A stretch of 64,000 nucleotides of DNA from Paludibacteraceae bacterium (GTDB taxonomy: Bacteria; Bacteroidota; Bacteroidia; Bacteroidales; Paludibacteraceae): the NCBI GenBank assembly GCA_024692565.1, contig JAILMN010000005.1, positions 1 to 64,000 on the forward strand, written 5' to 3'. Numbering within the stretch: position 1 is the stretch's first letter; every line of letters begins with the position of its first letter. Made by a program: the position numbers and the translations under genes. Positions 1 to 8,838 of this stretch are shown in pieces. The notes under the pieces were generated by a model. It searched no databases. It was not told the origin of the DNA and saw nothing but the letters and a program-made list of their open reading frames with translations.

Positions 1-738
1 GATAAACGAACCCACTTCGATCATATCCGGCAGGAGTTTATGCTGCGCGCCGTGAAGCGATTTCACACCTTCGATGGTGAGGAGGTTAGACCCCACTCCA
101 CTAATCTTCGCACCCATCTTATTCAAGAGCCGGCATAGTTGCTGCACGTAGGGTTCGCAGGCAGCGTTATATATAGTTGTCGTGCCTTCGGCCAGGACAG
201 AAGCCATGATAATATTGGCGGTACCCGTGACGGACGCTTCGTCGAGAAGCATGTATGCGCCTTTGAGGTGTTTACCGTTGAAACGGTAGGCAAGCAGTTC
301 CTGGTCGTAGGTGAAGGTAGCGCCGAGATTGACCATACCTTGGAAATGGGTATCGAGACGCCGACGGCCGATCTTGTCTCCTCCGGGCTTGGCGTAGGTC
401 ACTTCGCCGAGACGCGCCAAAAGCGGACCGATGAGCATGACAGAGCCACGCAGTTTATTGCATTTCTTGAGGAAATCGGCACTACGGAGATAGGCGGTAT
501 CGAGTTCGCGCGCCGTGAAGGCATAAGTACCTTTTGCGAGTTTCTCCACACGCACGCCGATAGACGCGATGAGGTCGATGAGGTTGTTGACATCGAGGAT
601 ATCCGGCAGATTGTTGATGACTACCGTTTCCTTGGTAAGCAGCACGGCACAAAGCACTTGAAGCGCTTCGTTCTTCGCGCCTTGCGGCGTTATACTGCCA
701 TGTAACTTATGACCACCTTCTACAATAAATGAAGCCAT
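1..738 (-). CDS. murA: UDP-N-acetylglucosamine 1-carboxyvinyltransferase MurA (partial, C-terminus outside window)
   Basis: First committed step of peptidoglycan synthesis in the cytoplasm: transfers enolpyruvate from PEP to UDP-GlcNAc. I translated the minus strand from ATG 738. It begins [20 protein letters not shown] and runs open to the window edge (246 codons). The family hallmarks [20 protein letters not shown] and the PGG-x-x-IG active-site loop are present. In that loop the residue matching E. coli Cys115 is Asp121 (codon 376-378; loop [11 protein letters not shown]). An Asp here is known in naturally fosfomycin-insensitive MurA of other phyla, so this enzyme is probably insensitive. 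It is last in nadE-murB-murA, separated from murB by a heptamer repeat. Identity is very secure; the missing half lies left of the window. Confidence 0.96.
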   Translation of the reverse strand, partial: MASFIVEGGHKLHGSITPQGAKNEALQVLCAVLLTKETVVINNLPDILDVNNLIDLIASIGVRVEKLAKGTYAFTARELDTAYLRSADFLKKCNKLRGSVMLIGPLLARLGEVTYAKPGGDKIGRRRLDTHFQGMVNLGATFTYDQELLAYRFNGKHLKGAYMLLDEASVTGTANIIMASVLAEGTTTIYNAACEPYVQQLCRLLNKMGAKISGVGSNLLTIEGVKSLHGAQHKLLPDMIEVGSFI

Positions 739-746
739 TTTTATAA

Positions 747-774
747 TTGATAATTGATAGTTGATAATTGATAA
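747..774. repeat. Tandem heptamer, 4 copies (TTGATAA-type), murB-murA junction
   Basis: Four back-to-back 7-bp units, three TTGATAA and one TTGATAG, fill the gap between the murB stop (TAA at 777-775) and the murA start. It is one of five stop-to-start junctions in the window built from 7-bp tandem units, each with its own unit sequence. No promoter is visible here. Confidence 0.85.
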
Positions 775-1806
775 TTAAATATAGTTCACCTCGGGGTGAA
801 TGTCGATGCCGAATTTGTCTTTGACGCTTTTGCTGACCGCGTCAGCGAGGGCGATGATGTCGTCCGGGGTAGCGTGGTCGGCATTGACGATGACGAGCGG
901 CTGCTTGGGCCATACCTGTGCGCCACCAAGGGTCTTGCCCTTCCATCCGCATTGCTCAATGAGCCAGGCGGCGGGGATTTTGACGCGTTCGGCAACGAGG
1001 TTGTGATGTTGATACCGCTCCGCTAAATCAACGGGACAACTCGTGCCTCCGCTTTCCCCATCGCAAACGCTTCGCTGGTTTACGCTGGGGGCCCCAACTG
1101 GATAGTGAGGCATATCTGGATAGAGTTTTAGTAATTCATTTACTTTATCTTCAGGCACAAACGGATTCATGAAGAACGAACCGGCAGAGCCTACTTCGCC
1201 TACGGTCGGCAGTTTCGCCATGCGCGTTTGGATGATCTCTTCGCGAGTCTTCGTTGCATCGCCCTTTTCCACATGATAAACGACAGAAGTGACGATATAT
1301 TTGCCTTTGAGTTCGTGCTTGAACGCGCTGTCGCGGTAACCAAAACGGCACTCTTCGTTGGTGAAAACACGCTCTTTGAGCGTATCGACATTAAGTGTGT
1401 TGACGCGAAGGATGACATCTTTGGCTTCGCAGCCGTAGGCTCCGACATTCTGCACCGCAGAAGCTCCTACTTCGCCCGGGATAAGGCTCAGTTTCTCCAT
1501 GCCGCAGTACTGCATGTCGGTCAGTTGGGCAATGAGATCATCGAGTCGAAGTCCGTTCTGCGCTTCTACTGTCTCCTCGTCGAGGAAGCGTGCGCGCGCC
1601 ATGCCCGAGTGCAAAATTATTCCGTTGAAATCGCGGGTAAAGAGCAAATTGGAACCTTGCCCTATATGCAGAATTTGTTCGCCTTTGTGCTCCTTGAGCA
1701 CCTGACGCAACTCATCCAACGAGTAGTACTCGATGAATGTTTTTGCTTTGACATCTATGCCGAATGTGTTATACGGCAGCAGGGATATATCAGATACAAC
1801 TCGCAT
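775..1806 (-). CDS. murB: UDP-N-acetylmuramate dehydrogenase MurB with a ~37-residue insertion
   Basis: Cytoplasmic FAD enzyme that reduces UDP-GlcNAc-enolpyruvate to UDP-MurNAc, the step after MurA. FAD-binding motif GQGSNLL is at 50-56, NVGAYG at 120-125, the catalytic-Ser loop GSAGSFFMNP at 206-215, and the C-terminal Glu in HPEVN. I chose ATG 1806 (MRVVSDISLLPYNTFG), which fits the family start; an upstream in-frame start at 1848 would run 59 bp into nadE instead of 17. Between PHYPV and RVKIPAAWLIEQCG sits an in-frame insert of about 37 residues (roughly 237-273) that ordinary MurB lacks. Its DNA resembles the dispersed repeat described at 47962. The flanking catalytic parts are intact, so the enzyme is probably active. 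Confidence 0.96.
   Translation of the reverse strand: MRVVSDISLLPYNTFGIDVKAKTFIEYYSLDELRQVLKEHKGEQILHIGQGSNLLFTRDFNGIILHSGMARARFLDEETVEAQNGLRLDDLIAQLTDMQYCGMEKLSLIPGEVGASAVQNVGAYGCEAKDVILRVNTLNVDTLKERVFTNEECRFGYRDSAFKHELKGKYIVTSVVYHVEKGDATKTREEIIQTRMAKLPTVGEVGSAGSFFMNPFVPEDKVNELLKLYPDMPHYPVGAPSVNQRSVCDGESGGTSCPVDLAERYQHHNLVAERVKIPAAWLIEQCGWKGKTLGGAQVWPKQPLVIVNADHATPDDIIALADAVSKSVKDKFGIDIHPEVNYI
988..1098 (-). other. In-frame insertion inside murB related to the dispersed TIR element
   Basis: This part of murB encodes residues with no counterpart in typical MurB (about GAPSVNQRS to HHNLVA). Within it, 1040-1069 aligns by eye with 48062-48092 of the TIR element: about 25 of 31 positions, sharing CTCGTGC, CCCCAT and CGCAAA in the same order and spacing. 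The host gene stays open. Boundaries are approximate. Confidence 0.6.
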
Positions 1807-3721
1807 CGCTCGGCATTCTCCAGTCTCCGCGGGGAGATAATGAAACACTAACTACTTTCGGCCCATCCGGCATACAACTGCGCTTGAACTGCTGCTGGCA
1901 GAAACGGCGCATGAAGGTGTTGAGCCATTTGTCAATAGTCTCTTCGTCATATTTGTCTTCGAATGCGCGGCACGCCATGTAACGAATCTTATCGCGCGTG
2001 AAGCCATAACGCATGAAGTAATACAGGAAGAAATCATGCAATTCGTACGGACCCACTTTATCTTCGGTTTTTTGTGCGATATTTCCTTCTTCGTCTGTCG
2101 GCAAAAGTTCCGGTGAAACCGGCGTTTCTACGACATCAAGCAGGATACTGCGCAGTTCCTCACCGAACAGATTTTCTGCTGCATATTTGACCAGATAGCG
2201 TACCAGCGTTTTCGGAATTCCGGCGTTGACACCATACATCGACATCTGATCTCCGCTGTAGGTACACCAACCGAGCGCCAGTTCACTCAGATCGCCGGTT
2301 CCAACCACCAGACCGTTCAGTTCGTTCGCCAAGTCCATGAGGATAAGCGTGCGAACACGTGCTTGTGCATTCTCATAGGTAACATCATGATTATCAATAT
2401 CATGCGCGATGTCGCTCAGGTGTTGCGTAGTGGTCTCGCAGATCGATATCTCGCGATGCGTGATACCCAAGCACTCCATGAGGTTGAGGGCATTCTGATA
2501 AGTGCGGTCGCTGGTTCCGAAGCCCGGCATCGTCACGCCTACGATACGCTCTCTGTCGTAACCGAGAATATCTGCAGCTTGCACGCATACCAGCAATGCC
2601 AGTGTACTGTCCAGACCACCAGAAATACCCACCTCGAGCGTCTGCGCGTGGGTATGTTCCCAGCGGCGCGCAAGGGCACTCGTCTGGATGGAGAAGACGT
2701 CCATGCAGTATTGGTCTTCTTCCTGTTTGGTCGGCAAGAATGGGGTTGTCGAGAAACGGCGATGAAGCGGTTCCGTGAACTCAATCTCGCGCTCGATAGG
2801 CGCTACATTGATGGTTCGGTAATGACCGGCCTGATCTTTGGTGAAGTTGGTATTACGTTGCCTATCCGTACGCAAACGTTCAATGTCTAATTCTTGAATG
2901 ATCATCGAATTGCTGCGTTGGAAGCGCTCGCCTTCCTGTAGCATAGTGCCGTTTTCAGCGATATAGGTACTGCCCGAGAAAACGACATCGGTTGTGGACT
3001 CGCCCACACCCGAAGAGGTGTAGATATAACCGCAATGCACACGCGCCGATTGCTGCCTGATCATCTGACGGCGGAAATCATTCTTTCCCACCAAACAGTT
3101 ACTGCTCGACAGGTTGAAAATCAGTTCTGCTCCTTGAATCGCTAATTGTGTGGAAGGAGGCAGCGGACTCCAGAGGTCTTCGCAAATCTCTATACCAAAG
3201 GTATAGTTACGCGTGGAGAACAACAGATCGGTACCAAACGGCACTTCTCCGCTCCAGATCTCTATCTTCGGAATACGCGGTGCGATGCCGCCCGGTGTGA
3301 ACTCACGCGTAGCTCTACCGGACGTGAACCAGCGTTTCTCGTAGAACTCGCCGGTATTCGGCAGGTTAACCTTTGGTACCACGCCGGTTACTTCACCGTC
3401 GGTGATGACAAAGGCGCAGTTGAATAGGTCGTTTCCCACTTTCAACGGCGCTCCGACCAACGCGATGATCGCTTTACCTCGCGTGTAATCGCAGATACTC
3501 TCCAACTCGCGCATACTCTTCTGCTGTAGCGCTTGCGTGAAGAACAAATCGGCACAGGTATAACCGGTTAAACTCAGTTCCGGGAAGCAGATCACTTCCA
3601 CTCCTTCTTGAATCGCTTCGTCGATCTGTTGCTTGATTTGCGAAGCATTGTAGGCGCAGTCTGCTACTCGCAAAGTAGGTACTGCAGCCGCTACACGTAC
3701 AAAGCCAAAATTGGTTTCCAT
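1790..3721 (-). CDS. nadE: Glutamine-dependent NAD+ synthetase NadE
   Basis: Final step of NAD synthesis: amidates deamido-NAD+ with ATP, using ammonia channelled from glutamine. It is the two-domain form (643 aa). The N-terminal nitrilase-type amidase (about 1-300) has the triad Glu48 (CFPELSLTGY), Lys117 (VVPKVNL) and Cys180 (IEICEDLW). The C-terminal synthetase (about 335-620) has the PPi-loop SGGLDST at 367-373. First gene of the nadE-murB-murA unit, with its own promoter just upstream. Its end overlaps the murB start by 17 bp. Length and motifs are normal. Confidence 0.97.
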   Translation of the reverse strand: METNFGFVRVAAAVPTLRVADCAYNASQIKQQIDEAIQEGVEVICFPELSLTGYTCADLFFTQALQQKSMRELESICDYTRGKAIIALVGAPLKVGNDLFNCAFVITDGEVTGVVPKVNLPNTGEFYEKRWFTSGRATREFTPGGIAPRIPKIEIWSGEVPFGTDLLFSTRNYTFGIEICEDLWSPLPPSTQLAIQGAELIFNLSSSNCLVGKNDFRRQMIRQQSARVHCGYIYTSSGVGESTTDVVFSGSTYIAENGTMLQEGERFQRSNSMIIQELDIERLRTDRQRNTNFTKDQAGHYRTINVAPIEREIEFTEPLHRRFSTTPFLPTKQEEDQYCMDVFSIQTSALARRWEHTHAQTLEVGISGGLDSTLALLVCVQAADILGYDRERIVGVTMPGFGTSDRTYQNALNLMECLGITHREISICETTTQHLSDIAHDIDNHDVTYENAQARVRTLILMDLANELNGLVVGTGDLSELALGWCTYSGDQMSMYGVNAGIPKTLVRYLVKYAAENLFGEELRSILLDVVETPVSPELLPTDEEGNIAQKTEDKVGPYELHDFFLYYFMRYGFTRDKIRYMACRAFEDKYDEETIDKWLNTFMRRFCQQQFKRSCMPDGPKVVSVSLSPRGDWRMPSDASCI

Positions 3722-3755
3722 AGGTGTGTTTTTTCGTTATTTTGCAATTTGGGCA

Positions 3756-3786
3756 CAAAGGTACGGAAAATTTTGCATATATGCAA
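3756..3786 (-). promoter_or_regulatory. Promoter of nadE-murB-murA
   Basis: TTG (3786-3784), a 20-nt spacer, then TACCTTTG (3763-3756), the Bacteroidota -33/-7 pair. The -33 lies in the palindrome TTGCATATATGCAA. It gives a leader of roughly 30 nt before ATG 3721. Confidence 0.8.
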
Positions 3787-3823
3787 ATTCATACGCATTT
3801 TTTTGTAATTTTTGCCTCTATAC

Positions 3824-3854
3824 TTGCGTATGTCAGAAAAAAGTAGTACTTTTG
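3824..3854 (+). promoter_or_regulatory. Promoter of uvrA-antiporter operon
   Basis: TTG (3824-3826), N20, TACTTTTG (3847-3854). The uvrA ATG is only 10 nt beyond the -7 element, so the mRNA should be leaderless or nearly so. Confidence 0.8.
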
Positions 3855-3864
3855 TGGCCGATTT

Positions 3865-6468
3865 ATGATCAAAGACGAAGGATCCATAGAAGTTATCGGT
3901 GCGCGGGTGCATAATTTGAAGAATATCAACGTCTCTATTCCCCGTAAACGATTGACGGTAATCACCGGCCTTAGCGGGTCGGGTAAATCGTCGTTGGCTT
4001 TCGATACAATTTTTGCGGAAGGACAACGGCGATATATGGAGACTTTTTCATCCTATGCCCGCGGTTTCATCGGACAAATTCAGCGTCCGGATGTGGACAA
4101 AATCACCGGTCTTAGTCCTGTTATTTCCATTGATCAGAAGACGACGAGTAAGAATCCCCGTTCTACGGTAGGTACAGTGACGGAAGTGTATGATTTCCTG
4201 CGCCTTCTCTATGCTCGTGCGGCCACGGCATACTCCTATCTGTCCGGTAAACCGATGATTAAATTCACGGATGAACAGATTATTGAGTTGCTGTTGCGCG
4301 AATATACGGGCAAGAAGATTCTGTTACTTGCGCCGCTGATCAATAACCGGAAGGGACACTACAAAGAGTTGTTCGAGACAATCCGTAAGAAAGGTTTCTT
4401 GCACGTGCGTGTCGATGGAGAGGTGCGTGAAGTAGTGCCGGGAATGAAGGTGGACCGTTACAAATCGCACACGATAGAGGTAGTAGTGGACCGCCTCAAA
4501 CTGCGGACGGATGGGGGAGAAGAAGACCTACGCCGCTTGCGACAGTCGGTTGATAAAGCCATGACGCAAGGTAACGGCATCATGATGGTAGCAGAGGAAA
4601 ACGGGAAGACGCGGTTCTTTAGTCGTAACCTCATGTGTCCCGATACAGGACTCAGTTACCAGGAACCTGCGCCGCACACTTTCTCATTCAACAGCCCGTC
4701 CGGTTGGTGCCCGTGCTGCAAGGGGCTCGGGCGTGTGAAGAGCGGTGAGGTGCAAGTGGATAACGATGAAGTAGATGAGGCGATTCGGGAGGATAACTGG
4801 TACGAACAATTATTGGAAATGACTGCTGACACGGAAGAAGAGGGTGAAGAGCAGGACGAGTATATCGAGTGTCCGGAGTGTCATGGTAAGCGTTTGAGTC
4901 AAGAGTCGCTGAGTTATCGTTTCGGTAAATATACGATTGCCGATTTGGCCGAAATGGATATTGATGAATTGCTCAAGACGCTATCAAAAGTGTCGGATTC
5001 ATCGGATATTTCTGATAAGCAGAAAGCGATTGCGGCGCCTATTGTCAAAGAGATCTGTGCGCGTTTGCGCTTCATGCAATCGGTGGGATTGAGTTATCTG
5101 AATCTGAATCGAAGCAGTGAGAGTCTTTCCGGCGGAGAAAGTCAACGTATCCGTTTGGCTACGCAGATAGGTTCGCGGTTGGTAAACGTGCTGTATATAT
5201 TGGATGAACCTTCTATCGGTCTGCATCAACGCGACAATGAACGGCTTATTCACAGCCTCAAGGAGTTGCGTGATATGGGCAATTCCGTCATCGTGGTGGA
5301 GCATGATGAGCAGATGATGCGCGAAGCGGATTGGATAGTGGATATCGGTCCTAAAGCCGGTCGTTTGGGAGGAAAAATGCTGTTTAGCGGTACGCCGGCA
5401 GACTTGATGAAAACCGACACGCTGACCGCAGAGTATTTGAATGGCAAGAAAACCGTTATGTCGTCAGCTCGTCATGATGTTAAGTTGGATAAGTTCATTA
5501 CGCTTAGCGGATGCACGGGTAATAATCTGAAGAATGTCACCGCACGTATTCCGTTGGGTTGTATGGTGGGTGTGACCGGAGTGAGCGGTAGCGGTAAATC
5601 GAGTCTGATCAACCAAACGCTGTACCCGCTGCTCAGTCAGAAATTCTATCGCAGTAAACAGCAGCCGCTACCCTACAAAAGTATCGATGGAATCGAGCAT
5701 ATTGACAAGGTGATCAACGTCGATCAGTCTCCTATCGGTCGTACGCCGCGTAGTAATCCGGCTACATACACCAATGTATTCAGCGATATCCGTGAGTTGT
5801 TCGCTCAACTGCCGGAATCGAAGATACGCGGTTGGAAAGCCGGGCGTTTCTCGTTCAACGCGAAAGGCGGTCGGTGCGAGGAGTGTTTGGGTAACGGCTA
5901 TAAGACGATTCAGATGCATTTTATGCCGGATGTCTATGTGCCGTGCGAAGTATGCGGTAGTCAGCGTTATAACCGCGAAACACTTGAGGTGCGCTGGAAG
6001 GGTAAGTCGATTGCCGATGTGCTCGATATGACGGTTAATCAGGCCGTGGAGTTCTTTGAGTCGCAGCCGAAGATACTGCGTAAGATCAAGACGATTCAGG
6101 AAGTGGGACTCGGCTATATCAAATTGGGGCAATCTTCCACGTCGCTTTCAGGTGGTGAGAGTCAACGAATCAAGTTAGCTACTGAACTATCGCGCCCCTC
6201 TACCGGTAAGACTTTGTACATTCTGGATGAACCAACCACGGGACTGCATTTTGAGGATATCCGCGTGTTACTCAATGTGTTACAGCGTTTGGTGGAGAAA
6301 GGCAACACGGTGGTCATCATCGAGCATAATACAGATGTCATTCGTGCGTGCGATTGGATCATTGACTTGGGACCAGAAGGAGGGCGAGGCGGTGGTACGA
6401 TTGTGGCCGAAGGGACGGTCGAAACGATACGTAACAACAAAAACAGCATAACAGGTCAATTCATATGA
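3865..6468 (+). CDS. uvrA: UvrA-family excinuclease ATPase, shortened paralogue
   Basis: Nucleotide-excision repair: UvrA finds DNA lesions and loads UvrB. Two ABC ATPase halves are complete: Walker A GLSGSGKS at 35-42 and GVSGSGKS in the second half, two LSGGE signatures, and LDEPSIGLH / LDEPTTGLH Walker B. At 867 aa it is clearly shorter than the usual ~940. In the UvrB-binding region the usual CPxCG zinc knuckle is replaced by AYSYLSGKP (122-130). The insertion domain between the CPCC and CPECHG pairs is also much reduced. The C-terminal zinc module (CEEC...CEVC) is kept. Many Bacteroidota carry a second UvrA, and this looks like that paralogue. Whether it still works with UvrB is unknown. 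ATG 3865 is the only plausible start. Confidence 0.9.
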   Translation: MIKDEGSIEVIGARVHNLKNINVSIPRKRLTVITGLSGSGKSSLAFDTIFAEGQRRYMETFSSYARGFIGQIQRPDVDKITGLSPVISIDQKTTSKNPRSTVGTVTEVYDFLRLLYARAATAYSYLSGKPMIKFTDEQIIELLLREYTGKKILLLAPLINNRKGHYKELFETIRKKGFLHVRVDGEVREVVPGMKVDRYKSHTIEVVVDRLKLRTDGGEEDLRRLRQSVDKAMTQGNGIMMVAEENGKTRFFSRNLMCPDTGLSYQEPAPHTFSFNSPSGWCPCCKGLGRVKSGEVQVDNDEVDEAIREDNWYEQLLEMTADTEEEGEEQDEYIECPECHGKRLSQESLSYRFGKYTIADLAEMDIDELLKTLSKVSDSSDISDKQKAIAAPIVKEICARLRFMQSVGLSYLNLNRSSESLSGGESQRIRLATQIGSRLVNVLYILDEPSIGLHQRDNERLIHSLKELRDMGNSVIVVEHDEQMMREADWIVDIGPKAGRLGGKMLFSGTPADLMKTDTLTAEYLNGKKTVMSSARHDVKLDKFITLSGCTGNNLKNVTARIPLGCMVGVTGVSGSGKSSLINQTLYPLLSQKFYRSKQQPLPYKSIDGIEHIDKVINVDQSPIGRTPRSNPATYTNVFSDIRELFAQLPESKIRGWKAGRFSFNAKGGRCEECLGNGYKTIQMHFMPDVYVPCEVCGSQRYNRETLEVRWKGKSIADVLDMTVNQAVEFFESQPKILRKIKTIQEVGLGYIKLGQSSTSLSGGESQRIKLATELSRPSTGKTLYILDEPTTGLHFEDIRVLLNVLQRLVEKGNTVVIIEHNTDVIRACDWIIDLGPEGGRGGGTIVAEGTVETIRNNKNSITGQFI

Positions 6469-8315
6469 TTTCCAATCCGCTTGCCATTATTGCTTTGGTG
6501 TTGGCTACCATCTTATTGATACCAATGGTCTGCCGTAAGATCCGCATCCCCAGTATTGTGGGATTTATACTTGTGGGTATTATCGTCGGTCCTTATGGAT
6601 TGGGTCTGTTTGATAGCGGCACTTCTATTCAGACCTTGGGCAAGATTGGCATGTTGTACATCATGTTGCAGGCGGGTATTGAGGTCGATGTCAATGATTT
6701 CCGTCAACAGCGTGGTCGAGCACTTCTCTTTGGTCTGTATTCGTTTATCTTCCCGTTTGCTTTAGGTTTCGGCACCAGTCTCTTGTTAGGTTTTAACGGC
6801 GTGACGAGTGCGTTGATGGGTGCCATGTATGGTAGCCACACGCTGATGACGTATCCCATCGTGGACCGTTATGGTGTGCAGAAAAATGCATCGGTGAATA
6901 TCGCCGTAGGCGGAACGATGTTGTCTATCACGCTGTCGCTGTTGGTATTAGCGATTCTGAAGAGCAATTTCGTCTATATGGATCAATTGAGTGTTTGGGG
7001 ACTGTTAGGACGCATTCTGCTTACACTTCTCACGATCACGATTGTTTTTCCTTGGTTGGCGCAACGATTCTTCAAGCGCTGGCAGGATGCTACGAACGGA
7101 TTCCTGATCGTCATGACGATGATGGTGATCTCCGCGCTAATGGCCGATTGGGCAGGGTTGGAAGGAATCCTCGGAGCTTTCATCTGCGGTGTGGCGCTCA
7201 ATAGATTGGTACCGAACCTCAGTCCGGTGATGCAGCGAATCAATTTCGTGGGAAATAATATCTTCGTGCCCTTGTTCCTATTGGGTGTGGGTATGATGAT
7301 CGATATGTCGCTCCTTTGGAGCGGGTGGGCTACTATTGTCATTGCTCTGGTGATGATTGCTACCAAATTAGTCGGCAAATGGTTCGCTTCTTGGTTGGCA
7401 CAGAAGAGTTTTGGTTTGCAGGGCGTTGAGCGACAATTGATGTTCGGTCTTACGCACGCAACAGCCGCCGGTACATTAGCTATCGTCACGATTGGCTATG
7501 AGACCGGAATCTTCGATGCTGAGATCTTAAATGCCGCGGTGCTGATGATTTTGGTACTTTGTACGTCGGCTTCATTCGTCACGGAATATGCGGCTAAACA
7601 ACTGGCGCTGCAAGAAGAGGCGCGCTTGGAGGCGGATAAGAAAGAGGACTCATGGCTGATGATGACTGTGGCGGAGAATAGACACTATGAGTTGCGTGAG
7701 TTGAGTGAGTTGGCCGAACTGCCGGCACCGATTTTCACCAACGAAAGTGATTGGACGGAAGCTACCCAATTGGTCAATACCCAGAGTAAAGCAGCTATCA
7801 TCTATCATCCGGCTCAACCGCTTAATACGATCTCGCGTATATTGGTGGCTGTACCTCGTTATGCGGAGAAAGAACACGATTTCATCTCTTGTTTCGGTCT
7901 TATTCGTCGTTTGAGTAGTCAGATCGGTGCGAAAGTAATCTTCTTTACTAATGATGATACGCAGCGTGCGCTACAGGCTTTCTGCCGCCGTAAAGGCAAG
8001 TACTTACGTGCGTCGTACCGCGAAATGGAAGATTATGAAGACGTGCTGATGATGGCGAAACAGATGAAACCGGACGATATGATTGTGATGGTGAACGCGC
8101 GCCCCAGTACACCTTCCTTCAACCCGCTATTCGAACAAGTACCGAACATGCTGGAGCGGTTCTTTAAAGACCACAGTTACATGGTCGTTTATCCGGAACA
8201 AGAGACAGGAAACAGCGTCCCGGATCTGTTAACCGGAGATACTACACAGGCATCCAAAACTTGGAAAATCGTTAGTGCGATGAAGCGTTGGGTCTTATCT
8301 TTTCAACAAAGATAA
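6465..8315 (+). CDS. CPA2-family cation:proton antiporter with C-terminal Usp-like domain
   Basis: Inner-membrane Na+ or K+/H+ exchanger of the KefB/NapA superfamily. Residues 1-390 form about 12 hydrophobic segments with family features: IRIPSIVGFILVGIIVGP in helix 2, GSHTLMTYPIVDRYG, and LFLLGVGMMIDM. Residues about 400-616 are soluble and resemble universal-stress-protein domains, as in other Bacteroidota antiporters (a likely cytosolic regulatory part). It overlaps uvrA by 4 bp (ATGA), so the two are translationally coupled; I know of no functional link. Its last 44 bp overlap the convergent exosortase-like gene. The transported ion cannot be read from the sequence. Confidence 0.88.
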   Translation: MISNPLAIIALVLATILLIPMVCRKIRIPSIVGFILVGIIVGPYGLGLFDSGTSIQTLGKIGMLYIMLQAGIEVDVNDFRQQRGRALLFGLYSFIFPFALGFGTSLLLGFNGVTSALMGAMYGSHTLMTYPIVDRYGVQKNASVNIAVGGTMLSITLSLLVLAILKSNFVYMDQLSVWGLLGRILLTLLTITIVFPWLAQRFFKRWQDATNGFLIVMTMMVISALMADWAGLEGILGAFICGVALNRLVPNLSPVMQRINFVGNNIFVPLFLLGVGMMIDMSLLWSGWATIVIALVMIATKLVGKWFASWLAQKSFGLQGVERQLMFGLTHATAAGTLAIVTIGYETGIFDAEILNAAVLMILVLCTSASFVTEYAAKQLALQEEARLEADKKEDSWLMMTVAENRHYELRELSELAELPAPIFTNESDWTEATQLVNTQSKAAIIYHPAQPLNTISRILVAVPRYAEKEHDFISCFGLIRRLSSQIGAKVIFFTNDDTQRALQAFCRRKGKYLRASYREMEDYEDVLMMAKQMKPDDMIVMVNARPSTPSFNPLFEQVPNMLERFFKDHSYMVVYPEQETGNSVPDLLTGDTTQASKTWKIVSAMKRWVLSFQQR

Positions 8316-8838
8316 CCCATAAGCCGAACAGCATCGCGTAGAAGAGGTATTTGAAGATGTAATCGTGCAGCATGTGGAACCACTCGGGGTGGTGCTCGAT
8401 GAACAGCGCGATAAGGAATATCCGAAGGATATTAAAGACATAGCAACATACCCAACCGAGCGGTATAAACCATAGTTTCTGTTTCCATCCTCCTTTGACT
8501 GTCAATATCAAGCAGAGCCAGATGAAGCTTTGCTTCAATGCCGTGCAACCCCAGATGATGGTGGTACCATGGCCGGATTCAAAACGTATCGTGTGCACAT
8601 CGGTCATATAGGCGGTGTCGCGTACCAGGCTGACCAACCAATAGACGAACGAAGCTATATGACACGCCATGAACTCAAACGGCGCAGTCACGTCCAGACC
8701 GAACCATGTGACGTTGTCGCCATTCTCATCGCCCACCATGGTCCACTTCCAGAAATAGTTCGCAACCAGCAATGTGAGCATGAAGATGATGACGTCTTCA
8801 TAGGGCTTAATATGTTCCTTTAGGGCTTGTATATTCAT
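8272..8838 (-). CDS. Exosortase/archaeosortase-family membrane protein
   Basis: 188-aa polytopic membrane protein with about five hydrophobic helices. The three family catalytic residues fall in the expected order: Cys98 in WGCTALKQS, Arg139 in FNILRIFLI, and His155 or His158 near LHDYIFKYLF. Exosortases are membrane cysteine transpeptidases that process C-terminal sorting signals. It is last in the dnaE-folC-prmA-tsaD unit, overlapping tsaD by 4 bp. No substrate with a PEP-CTERM-like tail was seen in the window, so its target is unknown. The family call rests on the Cys/Arg/His spacing and topology and is fairly good; subfamily unresolved. Confidence 0.75.
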   Translation of the reverse strand: MNIQALKEHIKPYEDVIIFMLTLLVANYFWKWTMVGDENGDNVTWFGLDVTAPFEFMACHIASFVYWLVSLVRDTAYMTDVHTIRFESGHGTTIIWGCTALKQSFIWLCLILTVKGGWKQKLWFIPLGWVCCYVFNILRIFLIALFIEHHPEWFHMLHDYIFKYLFYAMLFGLWVIFVEKIRPNASSH

